From Ustilaginoidea virens (lineage: Eukaryota > Ascomycota > Sordariomycetes > Hypocreales > Clavicipitaceae): a DNA stretch of 64,000 bases. The first letter of the stretch is position 1. The number at the start of each line of letters is the position of its first letter. The notes beneath the pieces are model-generated. The model saw only the letters and a program-made list of their open reading frames with translations, was not told where the DNA came from and ran no database searches. Shown here one piece after another: positions 1-10,923 of this stretch. The stretch is from positions 2,842,001 to 2,906,000 of the forward strand of contig NC_057319.1 in the NCBI RefSeq assembly GCF_000687475.1, given 5' to 3'. Position numbers and translations under genes: made by a program.

Positions 1-1411
1 AGCGGCACCAGGGGCACCAGGGTCCGCGTCCTGGGCCGCGTGCACCGCGAGCGGAAGCAAAAGGACGTCCTGTTCGTCACCCTCAGGGACGGCTACGGTT
101 TCATGCAGGTCGTCATCTCGGGCAAGCTGGCCAAGACGTACGAGGCCCTCACCCTGACGCGCGAGACCTCCATGGAGATTTTCGGCGAGATGCGCGAGGT
201 GCCTGCCGGCGCCCGGGCTCCCCTCGACCGCGAGCTGCACGCCGACTTTTACAGGATCCCCAAGCACTGGCGGGCCGCCGGCGGAGACGACGCCATCACC
301 AACCGTGTCCAGGCCTCGGCCGAGCACGCCACCCTGCTCGACCTGCGCCATCTTACCCTCCGGGGCGAGACGGCGTCGTCTGTGCTCCTCGTCCGCGACG
401 CCCTGGAATTTGCCTTTAACCGGGCCTACCACGAGGCCAGGATCCGCAAGGTCAGCCCCCCGGCCCTGGTGCAGACCCAGGTCGAGGGCGGCGCCACCCT
501 CTTCAAGTTTGACTACTACGGGGCCGACGCCTTCCTCACCCAGTCGTCTCAGCTATACCTCGAGACCTGCCTGCCGTCCATGGGCAGCGTCTACTGCATC
601 GAAAAGTCGTTCCGCGCCGAAAAGTCCCTGACGCGCCGGCACCTGTCCGAGTTTACCCACATAGAGGCCGAGCTCGACTTTATCGACTTTAACGACCTCT
701 TGTCCCATCTCGAGTTCCTCCTTTGCCGCGTCCTCGAGCTTGTCCTGGCCGACCCCGTGATTGCCGGCTACATCAAGGCGCTCAACCCCGACTTCCAGGT
801 TCCCGAGCGGCCGTTCATGCGCATGAAGTACTCCGACGCCATCCAGTGGCTCATTGACCACGAGATACCCAACGAGGAAGGCCACCCCCACCGCTTCGGC
901 GACGACATTGCCGAGGCCGCCGAGCGGAGGATGACGGACATAATCAACAAGCCCATCTTCCTCACCCACTTCCCTGCCCACATCAAGGCTTTCTACATGA
1001 AGAAGGACCCCGAGGATGGCAGAGTTACCGAAAGCGTCGACTGTCTGATGCCTGGGGTTGGCGAGATTGTCGGTGGCTCCATGAGAATAGACGACTACGA
1101 CGAGCTGCTTGCTGCGTGCAAGCGGGAGGGTTTGGATCCCGAGCCATATTACTGGTACCTTGACCAGCGCAAGTAAGCATCCGAAACCTTGAACCGCATG
1201 CCTTCTTCCCAACCCCTCCCCCCCCCCCCCCCCTTTTTTTTTTTTATCGAACGGTGCCATGTTTTTCTGACAACCGCGTGACAGGTACGGTAGCTCTCCC
1301 CACGGCGGATACGGTATTGGCCTTGAGCGTCTGCTGGCCTGGCTGTGCAAGCAACACACTGTGCGTGATTGCTGCTTGTATCCTCGCTATATGGGCCGCT
1401 GCAAGCCGTAA
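1..1411 (+). CDS. ded81: Asparaginyl-tRNA synthetase, cytosolic (3' part)
   Basis: Class II aminoacyl-tRNA synthetase that charges tRNA-Asn with asparagine in the cytosol. The gene enters the window already open, inside the N-terminal OB-fold anticodon-binding domain ([12 protein letters not shown]...), so its start lies upstream. The rest is the class IIb catalytic core: the motif 2 region around FRAEKS and [11 protein letters not shown], and motif 3 [13 protein letters not shown]. An intron at 1173-1284 (GTAAGC...ACAG) splits the codon for Lys in [12 protein letters not shown]. Its pyrimidine tract is a run of C followed by a run of T. The second exon is 1285-1411 and ends in GRCKP, the usual end of Ded81/NARS1-type enzymes, which argues against the mitochondrial paralogue. 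About 420 residues are in the window. The family match is very secure and the intron is confirmed by frame. Confidence 0.95.
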
Positions 1412-2004
1412 GCCGAGCTTGTGGTCACTTGTGAAAGGCTTTGAAAAAAAAAAAAAAAGACAAAGAAGAAAAAGAAAGAAGACAATAGAAGAAGAAAAAA
1501 CTGCGGGAAAATTCTCGACGGGAGGACGGGGTCTGTAGCTAGTCAAAGCGGGTTAGACAAGATGTTGACTTTTATGATACCATGGTTGCATGCAAACAGA
1601 TGCCGTATGATGGGAAAGCATTGCTGAAAAGTCTTGCTCAAGCCACTGTGCCCATGTGCCACTTGAAAACAGTCAAATGACGCTGATGGTGCGGCTGAAT
1701 GCGGAAACCAAACCCGCGTCAACTTCTTCAACGATGCAACGAGAAACAGAAAAGTAGCCTCCATTTCCACCACACAAAGACGAGCTGGACACACAGGTGG
1801 TTGCATCGTCCGGCGGGGGCCACAATCTAGACGCTTTTTTCGAGACCAGAGGGGAGGCTCCATGGCGCTCGAGATGAACCGATTACAGGACTATTTTTTT
1901 CCGAGGGTGAGAGGGGAGATGGGAGCTGATAAACGTGACGGCTGGTACGCCCGTATCTGTGCTCAGATTTGAACCCGTCACCGCATATGCTGCCTATCAC
2001 ATCC
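1412..2004. other. 3' flank of the AsnRS gene, no gene seen
   Basis: A purine-rich stretch with an A run near 1443-1458 follows the stop codon and probably belongs to the 3' untranslated region. I see no convincing coding frame or structural RNA. The last bases, 1997-2004, form one copy of the probable target-site duplication of the neighbouring element. Confidence 0.6.
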
Positions 2005-2791
2005 GAGACTACATATCAACCGACCTATGCCCCCCCCTAGTCATTCGACCCCCCCATAATAACTTAACAGACCTGACCAATGCTCTTTCCTAATATAGAG
2101 ATACGCTAATAAATAGTAGTAGATCCTTTAATCTATAGTAGCCACTAGACTATAAAGTATCTTTATATATATTTTTCTATAGTGAGTGACTTCCCTTATA
2201 TTTTTACTAGGTATCCCTACCTAAGAACCTAATATTAAAAGTAGATAAAGTACCTTTATATAGACTTTTGTATCGAAAGTGACTTCCTTTCTTTTATTAG
2301 GTAGGTAGGTAGGTACCTAGGTCCTTAGGTACTATACGTAGAAAAAGTACCTTTATATATATTTTTCTATATAAAGTGACTTCTTATATTTCTACTAAGT
2401 ACCTAGGTACCTAGTATCTAGGTACTAGGGATAGAAAGAGAGGTTCCTTTATATATATATTTCTATAGAAAGTGACTTCTTTAATATTCTTACTAGGTAC
2501 CCCTTACGTAAGAACCTAATAAAACAGTGGAGAAAGTACTTCTCCCTATATATTTCTAAAGAAAGTGACTTCTTTAATTTCTTTTACTAGGTACCCCTAC
2601 CTAAGAACCTAGTAAAATATCAGAGAAAGTACTTCTCCATATAGTTTTCTATACAAAGTGACCTGACCCACTATTCCCTAATAAACCAATTATATTAAGA
2701 GTATAGCCCACAGCAATGGTCAGGTCAGTTAAGTTATTATGGGGGGGTCGGATGACAAGGGGGGGACACAGGTCGGTTGACCTGTACCCTC
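2005..2791. mobile_element. Mutator-like miniature inverted-repeat element (MITE)
   Basis: The ends 2005-2079 and 2717-2791 are inverted copies of each other: 66 of 75 bases match with no gap. Both begin GAG and share the cores CAACCGACC, CGACCCCCCC and ATAATAACTTAAC. The element is flanked by TCACATCC direct repeats (1997-2004 and 2793-2800), or 9 bp with one mismatch if 1996 and 2792 are included. Long inverted repeats starting with GAG and 8-9-bp target duplications are typical of Mutator-like elements. hAT elements also make 8-bp duplications but usually start CAG. The interior is very AT-rich, has no transposase frame and is mostly tandem repeat, so the element would need a transposase supplied in trans. 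The contrast with the GC-rich flanks is sharp. Structure is read directly; the superfamily is inferred. Confidence 0.8.
2186..2663. repeat. Tandem repeat of 93-97 bp inside the MITE
   Basis: The marker GTGAC, usually followed by TTC, recurs at 2186, 2279, 2376, 2472, 2565 and 2659, spaced 93, 97, 96, 93 and 94 bp. Each unit runs through a TACTAGGTA-like block, CTAAGAACCTA or a variant, a GAAAGTAC block and a TATATATTTCTATA-like AT tract. Copies differ by substitutions and small indels. The third unit is rich in CCTAGGTACC palindromes. The array fills most of the space between the inverted repeats. Confidence 0.8.
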
Positions 2792-3787
2792 GTCACATCC
2801 GGAAAGGGCCGTGGCCAAAATGACCTGGAGTATGGACACAGTGACAAGGTGGAGCAGGTTCAGCCTTAGGAGGGAAAATCCCGATTCCACTGTATCCTGA
2901 CGCGAGCATTCCTTGACTTGATAGCCAGGGCCTTTCCAGGTGCCGATACGGCAGGGTCATTGCCGGCGTCTACAGCGACATGTCATCGGTAGGCTAGCCG
3001 TGGCGCTTTGTAGCTTATGGGGGCTGGCTTGGGTTTGGGCAAGCCAGGTATGACGATCCGATTGCAACCAACAGATGGGAAAAGGGACTGGTTGAGGGAT
3101 CATTCGTAGCGTCATACCCCCCCCCCTCCCCCCTCCCCGCTGCTGGTCACTGCCGTGTGAGCGTCACAATAAAGAGAAACAACCTCATGCTGTGTATCCT
3201 GCTGATCTGGTGAGCCCAAGGCGAGATGTGTTTGGAAGACTCAGCTTGGTGCAGAAACAGTCTCACAGCAAATCTGCAATTCTGTCAACAACTTTTCCTC
3301 TAGCGGACGACTTCCCTCCGAGACAGCCAGTACCCGCGGGCGTACGCCGAGACGGAGACATGCGGGCTTCCAAAGAGGAGATGCTCCTTTTTCTCAAGAG
3401 GAAGAGAAAAAAAAATGCTCCAAATGTCACGGCCAGAGACAGATGGCATGATGTGAAGATGGCTGGCTGGATATCCGCCCGAGAGGTCTAGCGTCGACCA
3501 TTCCCTTTACTTGTCAGCATGGTATCATGTGTGGGAGGCGAGATGCAAGTCTCAGTCGGGCCAGAAGAATAACCACGACAAAAAAAAAATATACAGCATT
3601 ACGGCGACAAATCCGGTGCGACTTTTTCCTGCGCAGCGCAACTACTAAGCTTTGGAAGCCACGGCGGATAAGGGGAAAGCCTCATAAAGCCAAAAGACAG
3701 ATATAAGAACTGCTTCGCTGCTTGCGAGTAAAACCCCCGCCACAAACAAACGGTGAAGCAGATTGGTGTCACAAGAAACAACTTACG
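2792..3787. other. Intergenic, upstream of the subtilisin gene
   Basis: No supportable gene. It holds the right target-site duplication of the element (2793-2800), a C-rich run around 3115-3138, and the probable promoter and leader of the protease, including a TATA-like sequence near 3700. Confidence 0.55.
3700..3707 (+). promoter_or_regulatory. TATA-like box of the subtilisin gene
   Basis: GATATAAG lies about 85 bp upstream of the start codon at 3788, a plausible distance for a strongly regulated secreted-protease gene. The assignment rests on sequence and position only. Confidence 0.4.
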
Positions 3788-5183
3788 ATGCAGTTGTCCT
3801 ACCTTCTCTCGCTCGTCTCCCTTGTGGCCGCTGTGCCAACCAAGCGGGCCGAGCCTGCACCCCTCATTGCGGCCAAAGATGCTAGCGCTATCGTTCCTGG
3901 CAGGTACATTGTCAAACTGAAAGATGAAGTTGGTGCGTCTGCTTTCGACGATGCCGTCAAGTCGGCTACCGGGCCAGTACACCATGTGTATGAAGACGTG
4001 ATCAAGGGGTTTGCCACGAGCGTTGATGAAGCCGGATTGAAGGAGTTGCAAAACCATGCCGACGTAAGAGACGACCGTCAACGACAGTGACCTTCCTCGT
4101 GACTGGCTCATGAAATGAAAGCCCTTTTCGTTACATCCGTTTGCTGACCACACGCACACACAAAACACAAAAGGTCGAATACATTGAACATGACCAAGTC
4201 GTTAGCGCCTCGGCAAAACTGCACCAGGCAAATGCTCCATGGGGACTGGCGCGCATCTCCCATCGAGACCCGGGTTCGTCAGAGTATATATATGACGGGA
4301 GTGCCGCAGCGGGAACCTGCGCGTATGTCCTAGACAGCGGCGTCGATGCCGGCCACCCTGTACGTCTGCACATGTCCCCGCACCTTTTAGCGACGCAAGA
4401 TCTAACGTGCAAGCAGGAGTTTCAGGGCCGGGCTTCCCAGCTGGTGTCGTTTGTCGCGGGCTCCAACAAGGACGACAACGGACACGGCACCCACGTTGCT
4501 GGAACGATTGGCAGCAGAACATACGGCGTCGCCAAGGCCATCAAGATTCTGGGCGTCAAGGTTCTCGCCGCAAACGGCCAGGGGCAATGGTCGAGCATCC
4601 TCGCCGGTCTGGAATACGTAGCCAAGGACTCGCCGGGACGAGGCTGTCCCAAGGGCGTGGTGGTCAACATGTCCCTCGGCGGTCCGCGTTCTCAGACCGT
4701 CAACACTGCGGCCGCAAGCCTTGTCAGAAAAGGATACTTTATTGCTGCTGCCGCTGGCAACGACAACATCGACGCGGGTGGTGTGTCGCCTGCTTCCGAG
4801 CCATCAGTTTGCACAGTTGGCGGCACGGCCAGGGACGACAGTCGCTACGACAGATCGAACTGGGGACCTTTTGTTGATATTCATGGCCCAGCTGTAGATG
4901 TGCAGTCCACTCTTCCTGGCGGCCGATCGGTGAGTAGCCTCTGTTTGGGCCTTTGCCGTTGCCGTCGTCGTCTTACTAAGGGGTGATTATGTAGGGTTTC
5001 TTGACCGGAACGTCGATGGCTACTCCCCACATCACTGGCTTGGCGGCCTACCTGTCTGCGCTGACAGGCCAGCGTCCTGGACCGTGGGCGTGCAAGTACA
5101 TCCAGGGTTTGGCTACTTCGAAGAAGATTCGAGGTCTGACCGTTAACACGGTAAATCTTCTTGCCTTTAACGGGGCGACTTAG
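3788..5183 (+). CDS. Secreted subtilisin-like serine protease (S8, proteinase K/Pr1 type)
   Basis: Extracellular endoprotease. Four exons, 3788-4063, 4174-4359, 4417-4929 and 4995-5183, give 387 residues, the usual length for fungal proteinase K and cuticle-degrading Pr1 enzymes. A signal peptide (MQLSYLLSLVSLVAA) is followed by an inhibitor I9 propeptide (about 38-105; GRYIVKLKD, VEYIEHD). The mature enzyme starts near NAPWGLARIS. The catalytic triad is intact: Asp146 in VLDSGVD, His177 in NGHGTHVAGT and Ser332 in GTSMATPH. The oxyanion Asn is in AAAGND, and ASEPSVCTVG is also present. Introns are 110, 57 and 65 nt and all fall between codons. Such proteases digest insect or nematode cuticle or scavenge protein. 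Which role applies here cannot be told from one gene. Confidence 0.95.
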
Positions 5184-8100
5184 GCTGAGTGTGTTGGGAG
5201 CTGTGGCTCGCTGTCGCTGTGGCTTGCTGTGGCTTCCTGCGGGAGGACGAGACGCGACATTGTTATGAATTTCCATTCTAGGTGATAGTCTAAATGAGAT
5301 GCCACATTTATCCGTCTGCCGGGTCGGCCGGGGCTGCCGGGGCTGCCGGGTTTGCAGCCCGGTTTGCAGCCCGGTTTGCAGCTAAAGTGTAAACTGCAAA
5401 GTTCCATGTGACAAAGTCCTGACTTTGGCTGCCAAACGAGAAGCCGCACCAAGCAAGACTAATACGAGGGACAAGAGACTCGAGGGACCTGGGGAGCGAG
5501 GCGAAGCTCAAGCTAGCCGTGCTTGTTGAAGTCATCGTTGGGGAGTCTCGGCGGACCTCGTTGCTTTCCAGCTTCAAGGTTACCAACCCGCAAATAGCCA
5601 TTTAGGCAGCATCTTGGAAGAGCCGGAAACAGCGACAGGGAAGCAGGGCCGCGGTACATGCCAGTGCAGAAATTTTCCTCAGCTGGATTTCGGTAGAAAG
5701 CGTTGGGCGAACGGGGGTCGATGCTAGAGATGCTGGAGTAGACTCAGTACAGTAGAGTCTGGTAAGTAAGTTCAAGCGGGAGCGTAAGGAGTCGGTCAAA
5801 GACGGCAATACAACACAAGGGCCGAGGACGGAAGGCACTAAGGAAAACGCACCTGCAAGGAAGCTTTCCGTAGTACTGTAGTACAAAGACAGACATCAGA
5901 AGTCACATGAGGAGACCAGCTATCACGCCAGTTGTTCGGCCTCTCTTCTTCCGCTAACCCCCGAGACGTGTCTTTTTTTTTTTTTTTTTTTTTCCCTCCC
6001 TCTCTCCCCGCCTCCTCCCGCACGCCTTTTCCCTGCCTGACCGGACCTCGATGACAGCAAGCAGGCAGGCGGGCTGACTGCCTGGGCTGGCTAATCACAA
6101 TTTAACCGAGTGCTCTGGACTTGTGCCGCATATTGTCGTGCGGCCAGGCCAAGCTGGGTCCGGCGGGAACCCATGGAACCTCATTTTCGTCGCAAGGGGT
6201 TCGAAGGAATACGAACCGGCACGTTTCATCGCAAGGATAATCACCGGTACTCGCGAGCCCGCAACCGATGTGACGACGAGATTACAGCAAAGTGGTCCAT
6301 GCGAATCTGCAGCTTGGCTTTCTTTTTGGAAATTAGTGGAGGTGAGTGGACTTGTTGCCAACACACTAGTTGTGTGTGGGCAGGGCTGTCTTGCTACGTC
6401 CCTCCAAATCCAGCCCATGACAATCTCACGCTTTGGTTGCGGAACTGAGTAATATATTGTTTGCGCCAACTGTGTCAGCGTCATCACATTTGCCAGGCTA
6501 ACTCTTACGGAGTAGCCTCGGGCACAGATGCATGGCCAGCCTCGACACCCCCTTCCTCGCGTTGTCAAAGGGAAAAAATTGGGAAAACCAAGGAGGGCAA
6601 AAAACTCTAAATATTCCAAATCGCGACGACGCTGCAGCTTGGACGACAAATACAGGATTTCAAAGGCGGCGGCGCAATGGCACGGAAAAGGGAACAAAGC
6701 CCACACCACCAACTCGCTTGTTGCGGTTGAAACCCCGATGACCCGGGACACGGCCCATTGGAGAAGCAACGAGAAAGCCTTTGTCGAGAAAGCCTTGGTG
6801 ACATCATTCGAACCATGCATTCCTCCAGATGAGTTGGCAACAGGCCTGTCGGTATCAGATCATGGGCCCATGACGGTGCCTCGCGCATTGAATCGCACTG
6901 ATCAGGCGGGATGCTGGTCGTGGACAAGGGTTTGCCGTGCCTGCAGGGTTCAGGTCCTGACGGGAACCAAAGGCTTTTGCAGCTATTGATGCTCCAAACT
7001 CCGTACATGGACGAACGAAACAAAGAAGCAGGTCTTGGAGTGCGGGTAAGCATTGACCGGAGGCCGCGCTTCCTCTCCGTCAGCTGTCACTCACTGCCTG
7101 CACCTCGCCAACAACACCTGCAGTCTGGTACAAGGCCATCGCACCCACAACATAGCAATAGTCTGCGGTGGCAACCCCACAAAAACACGCACGCCTCCCT
7201 GTTGTGCCAAGGTTTGTCCTCTTGGGAACCCCTGGCGTTGGTACCATCTCAGTGGGCGCAGACATGGCTAAAAAAAAAAACTAAAAAAAACTTCGCCTTT
7301 CATCATTGACTTCCCAGTTGGGTGGTGGAATGTGACCCCGCGGCGACGACTCGGAGTACATGCAGAGTATTGAAACTCGGTATTTTGATTCAGACCCTGC
7401 CTGGCTGGTGGATCTTACCCCCCCTAACTGCCTACAGGCTGGGATACATCGCCCGCAGTCTGTTGTTCTCTGCTTCGACTCGGATTAATCACCGGTACGT
7501 ATATTTGGATGAGTACGGATCAGGGTGGGATGAATGGATTCATTATTTTGTGCTAACGATATCTGTTGTCTAGCTCTTACAGCACTCACAGCAGGGATTG
7601 AAACTCTTGCGGGTTTTCCTCGAAAGTCTTCTAGAGTTCTTCCCCCCTGTTCCAATTCGCGAGCCATCGTCTGAAAACCCCACCGTGGGCTCTCCGGGAG
7701 CAAGTGACAAGTGATGTACACACTTGCTTCCAGATAATGTGGCTATGATTCTGCGAAACCCTGGACCGAGCCTTCGGAACGGATGGAGCTGACAGGCTTG
7801 GATTACGTCCATAATCGAAATCGGCTAGACAGCTGTGGACTGGCGGAAACCGGGAAAAAAACGAGAAGCAAAAGACAGGGGGTTTGAAATGGAATCATTG
7901 AAATAGGGTGCTCCCTCTGCCTTTGTCGAGGGTGTGGTATCGCCTCCCCGTCCCCGTCAGCCCATTTTCCCATTAGATGAGAACCTGAGACGTTTCCTGC
8001 CCATTTTGTTTGTGCTTGCACCCCTTCTGCTCCCTCTATTTCATTGCACTCACTCAAGACCGTCTTATCGCTTCTCATTTGTTTAAGCCACTTTGCAGAT

Positions 8101-8289
8101 TTACCAATAAAAAAAAAAGAAGGTGTCAGGGAAGGGGTTTCCCCCCCACCTCCTTTTTTGGCCTCAAGGTCCTCTTCATCAAGTTGACTCCTGTTTACTT
8201 CCTGTTTGTTTCATCCTTTCAAACGGTTCACGGGGGAAAAGGAGGAGAATCGCTCTGTATCAAACGGCCGTCTCCGTATCAAACGCAAG
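5184..8289. other. Intergenic, 3.1 kb, no gene seen
   Basis: Frames here are short and resemble no family I know. Around 5330-5387 lie short GC-rich tandem repeats, first of CCGGGGCTG type and then three of CCGGTTTGCAGC type. A T21 run occupies 5973-5993. An ACTCCGTAC motif is at 6998-7006. The last few hundred bases are probably the promoter and leader of the oxidase gene. Confidence 0.5.
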
Positions 8290-10311
8290 ATGAAGACGTC
8301 GGGTTTTCTCCTTCTGACCGGCTTGACGGTAGCCCGGTGCGCCGATACCAGACCTCGCGCCGCCCCCATCAAGGAGCACTACAAGGAGAAATCCACCTTC
8401 TCCAAGCTCTGGGCTGCGGCTCCCATCGGCCAGCAAATCATTCGCGCGGCATGGAAGGTGACGTGCGACAGCTACGAGCCCGGCTACGAATGCCAAAAGG
8501 CCATTGATGGCAACAACCAAACCATGTGGCATACCGCGTTCAACAACGCCAACGTCCCGCACCAGATCGTCATCGACATGGGAGTCGTCAAGAACATCAA
8601 TGGCCTATCGGCGCTGCCACGACAGGACGGTAACAGGAACGGCTTCATCGCGCAGCACGAGGTGTCGGTCAGCACGGACAATGCCAACTGGGAAACCGTG
8701 GCGGCGGGGACCTGGTACTCCGGTGATACCGAGGCCCGGTTCGCAAACTTTGAGACGAGGGCGGCGCGGTACGTGCGGCTCAAGGCCACCAGCGAGGCCA
8801 ACGGCAACCGGTGGACCAGCCTGTCCGAACTCGACGTGTACGAGTCCAAGACGGGGCCCACGCCGTACAGCGGCAAGGGCAAATGGGGGCCGACCATTGA
8901 CTTCCCCACGGTCCCGGTCGCCGGAACGGTCGACCCCTTTACCGGCCAGGTGCTCATCTGGGCGTCGTACTCGTATGACAACCTCATGGGGTCGACGGGA
9001 GACCGCGTCTTCACCTCCATCTGGGACCCGGCCACCAACATTGTCACGCCCAAGGTCGTCGACAACACGGACCACGACATGTTTTGCCCGGGCATCTCCG
9101 TGGACGGATCGGGCAAGATGGTGGTGACCGGGGGTAACTCTGCCAAAAAGACGAGCTTGTACGACTACCGGGCCCAGACGTGGATCCCCGGCCCCGACAT
9201 GAACACGCCGCGCGGGTACCAGGCCACGGCCGCCCTGTCCAACGGCAACGTCTTCGTCATTGGCGGCTGCTGGTCCGGCGGATGGACGGAGAAGAACGGG
9301 GAGCTGTACGACTTCAGGGCCCAGACGTGGACGCGGCTGGACGGCGCGCTCGTCAAGCCCATCCTCACCAACGACGCCCAGGGCATCTACCGCGCCGACA
9401 ACCACGCCATGCTCTTTGGCTGGAAGCAGGGCAGCGTCTTCCATGCCGGACCCAGCACCGCCATGCACTGGTACAACACCACCGGCAGCGGGAGCATCAC
9501 CCCGGCCGGGCAGCGCGGGTCGGACAGGGGCGCCGACCCGGACTCCATGACCGGAAACGCCGTCATGTTCGACGCCACGCGCGGCAAGCTCCTCGTCTTT
9601 GGCGGCTCGCCCTCGTACCAGGACAGCGCCGCGAGCGCCCACGCCCACCTCGTGACCATCGGAGAGCCCGGCTCCCAGGCCCAGGTGCAGTTTGCCAGCC
9701 AAGGCATGTACAGCGCCCGCGCCTTCCACACCTCGGTCGTCCTGCCCGACGGAACCGTCTTCATCACCGGCGGCCAGAGCTACGCCAGCCCGTTTTCGGA
9801 CAATGATGCCCAGCTGACTCCGGAGCTGTACGACCCGGTGACGGACCACTTTTACCAGCAGCAGCCCAACTCCATCATCCGCGTCTACCACAGCATCTCC
9901 CTCCTGCTGCCCGACGGCCGCGTCTTCAACGCCGGCGGAGGCCTCTGCGGCGACTGCCACACCAACCATTTCGACGCCCAGATCTACACGCCCCAGTACC
10001 TGCTTACCAGCACCGGCGAGCCCGCCACCCGCCCCGTCATCCGGTCCGTCGCCCAGAACGGCCGCCGAATCACCATTGCCACCGACTCTGCCGTCACGGC
10101 CGCGTCCCTCATCCGCTACAGCACCAACACGCACACCGTCAACACGGATCAGAGACGCATCCCTCTCACCCTGAAGCGGGCGGGCGCCAACAAGTACACT
10201 GCGGACGCTCCTAACGACTCGGGAATCCTCCTCCCGGGCCACTACATGCTGTTTGTGCTCAACTCGAACGGTGTTCCTAGCGTTGCCAAAACCGTTAGCT
10301 TCTTGCTGTAA
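8290..10311 (+). CDS. Secreted galactose oxidase (AA5) with N-terminal F5/8C (CBM32) domain
   Basis: Copper-radical oxidase that converts the C6 hydroxyl of galactose-type sugars to the aldehyde and produces hydrogen peroxide. Single exon, 673 residues, close to the approximately 680-residue galactose oxidase precursor. The start at 8290 gives a hydrophobic signal (MKTSGFLLLTGLTVARC). An in-frame ATG at 8206 would bury it behind a basic 28-residue extension. A discoidin/CBM32 domain spans roughly residues 45-195, followed by Kelch repeats and a C-terminal immunoglobulin-like domain. Active-site residues match galactose oxidase: Cys266 and Tyr310 for the thioether cofactor, Trp328 in GGCWSGG, Tyr533 and His534 in RVYHSISLL, and His615 in THTVNTDQRR. 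This conservation favours true galactose oxidase over glyoxal oxidase. It is convergent with the downstream desaturase. Confidence 0.94.
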   Translation: MKTSGFLLLTGLTVARCADTRPRAAPIKEHYKEKSTFSKLWAAAPIGQQIIRAAWKVTCDSYEPGYECQKAIDGNNQTMWHTAFNNANVPHQIVIDMGVVKNINGLSALPRQDGNRNGFIAQHEVSVSTDNANWETVAAGTWYSGDTEARFANFETRAARYVRLKATSEANGNRWTSLSELDVYESKTGPTPYSGKGKWGPTIDFPTVPVAGTVDPFTGQVLIWASYSYDNLMGSTGDRVFTSIWDPATNIVTPKVVDNTDHDMFCPGISVDGSGKMVVTGGNSAKKTSLYDYRAQTWIPGPDMNTPRGYQATAALSNGNVFVIGGCWSGGWTEKNGELYDFRAQTWTRLDGALVKPILTNDAQGIYRADNHAMLFGWKQGSVFHAGPSTAMHWYNTTGSGSITPAGQRGSDRGADPDSMTGNAVMFDATRGKLLVFGGSPSYQDSAASAHAHLVTIGEPGSQAQVQFASQGMYSARAFHTSVVLPDGTVFITGGQSYASPFSDNDAQLTPELYDPVTDHFYQQQPNSIIRVYHSISLLLPDGRVFNAGGGLCGDCHTNHFDAQIYTPQYLLTSTGEPATRPVIRSVAQNGRRITIATDSAVTAASLIRYSTNTHTVNTDQRRIPLTLKRAGANKYTADAPNDSGILLPGHYMLFVLNSNGVPSVAKTVSFLL

Positions 10312-10923
10312 AGCTCTTGGTCTTTTTTCTTTGTTTCTCTCTCTCTCTTTTTTTTTTTTTTTGGGTATAAAACTTTTATTTATTTTTCTTTTCTTCTTCT
10401 CCTCTTTTTAGGCTTTTAGTTGCCAATCTTCGTGACCATCAGCTTGATTACAGTTACATTGGATTTTACCGGGTAGGATTTCAGTGGCCAGGGTTAGAGG
10501 CTCGACGAGCACATTTGCCGCACCTGATGTATTTATTGCAGCACATGTTTATAGTAACTTCTAGTCATGTGAGATAAGTCTCCGCCACTTACAAGGCCAA
10601 GAAGAAAACCCTCCTTTTGGCACATGAGTCCGTCTGGTCTGTTGAGCTTGGCGCCGAGTCTGTTTAAACCGGAACCCCGAAAAAACAAACCGGACACGAG
10701 CAGCAAACACCACCGAGAGCCAATTATACTCAGCATGTTTCAAAGTCTAATAGGGAAAAAGAAAAAAAAACCAAAAAGACGAGACAGCGGCTCAGATGCA
10801 ACATCACGCCGTCAGAAAAAGAAAAAGAAAGAGAATAAAAATAATGGAATCGTCAACGCCAGACCCTACAATGCTCTTGATGTATCATTCATAACTCTAT
10901 CCCCGGCGCACGCGAAAAAACTT
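10312..10923. other. Shared 3' region between convergent genes
   Basis: The 3' flanks of the oxidase (plus strand) and the desaturase (minus strand). It contains CT and T runs near 10340-10363 and A-rich runs near 10755-10845, consistent with untranslated or termination regions of both genes. No gene seen. Confidence 0.55.

Noticed and set aside
553..1359. Long minus-strand frame opposite AsnRS
   Set aside because: It is antisense to a certain coding exon, crosses its intron and has no family resemblance.
2005..2791. Reading the AT-rich element as a RIP-mutated transposon
   Set aside because: Intact C runs, regular tandem units and well-matched inverted repeats do not look like C-to-T mutation of a former coding element.
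6528..6989. 153-codon plus-strand frame in the 5-8 kb spacer
   Set aside because: Basic, irregular composition without signal, domain or splice context.
8605..10242. 545-codon minus-strand frame opposite galactose oxidase
   Set aside because: A product of high GC codon bias in the real gene; Val/Gly/Arg-rich with no domain.
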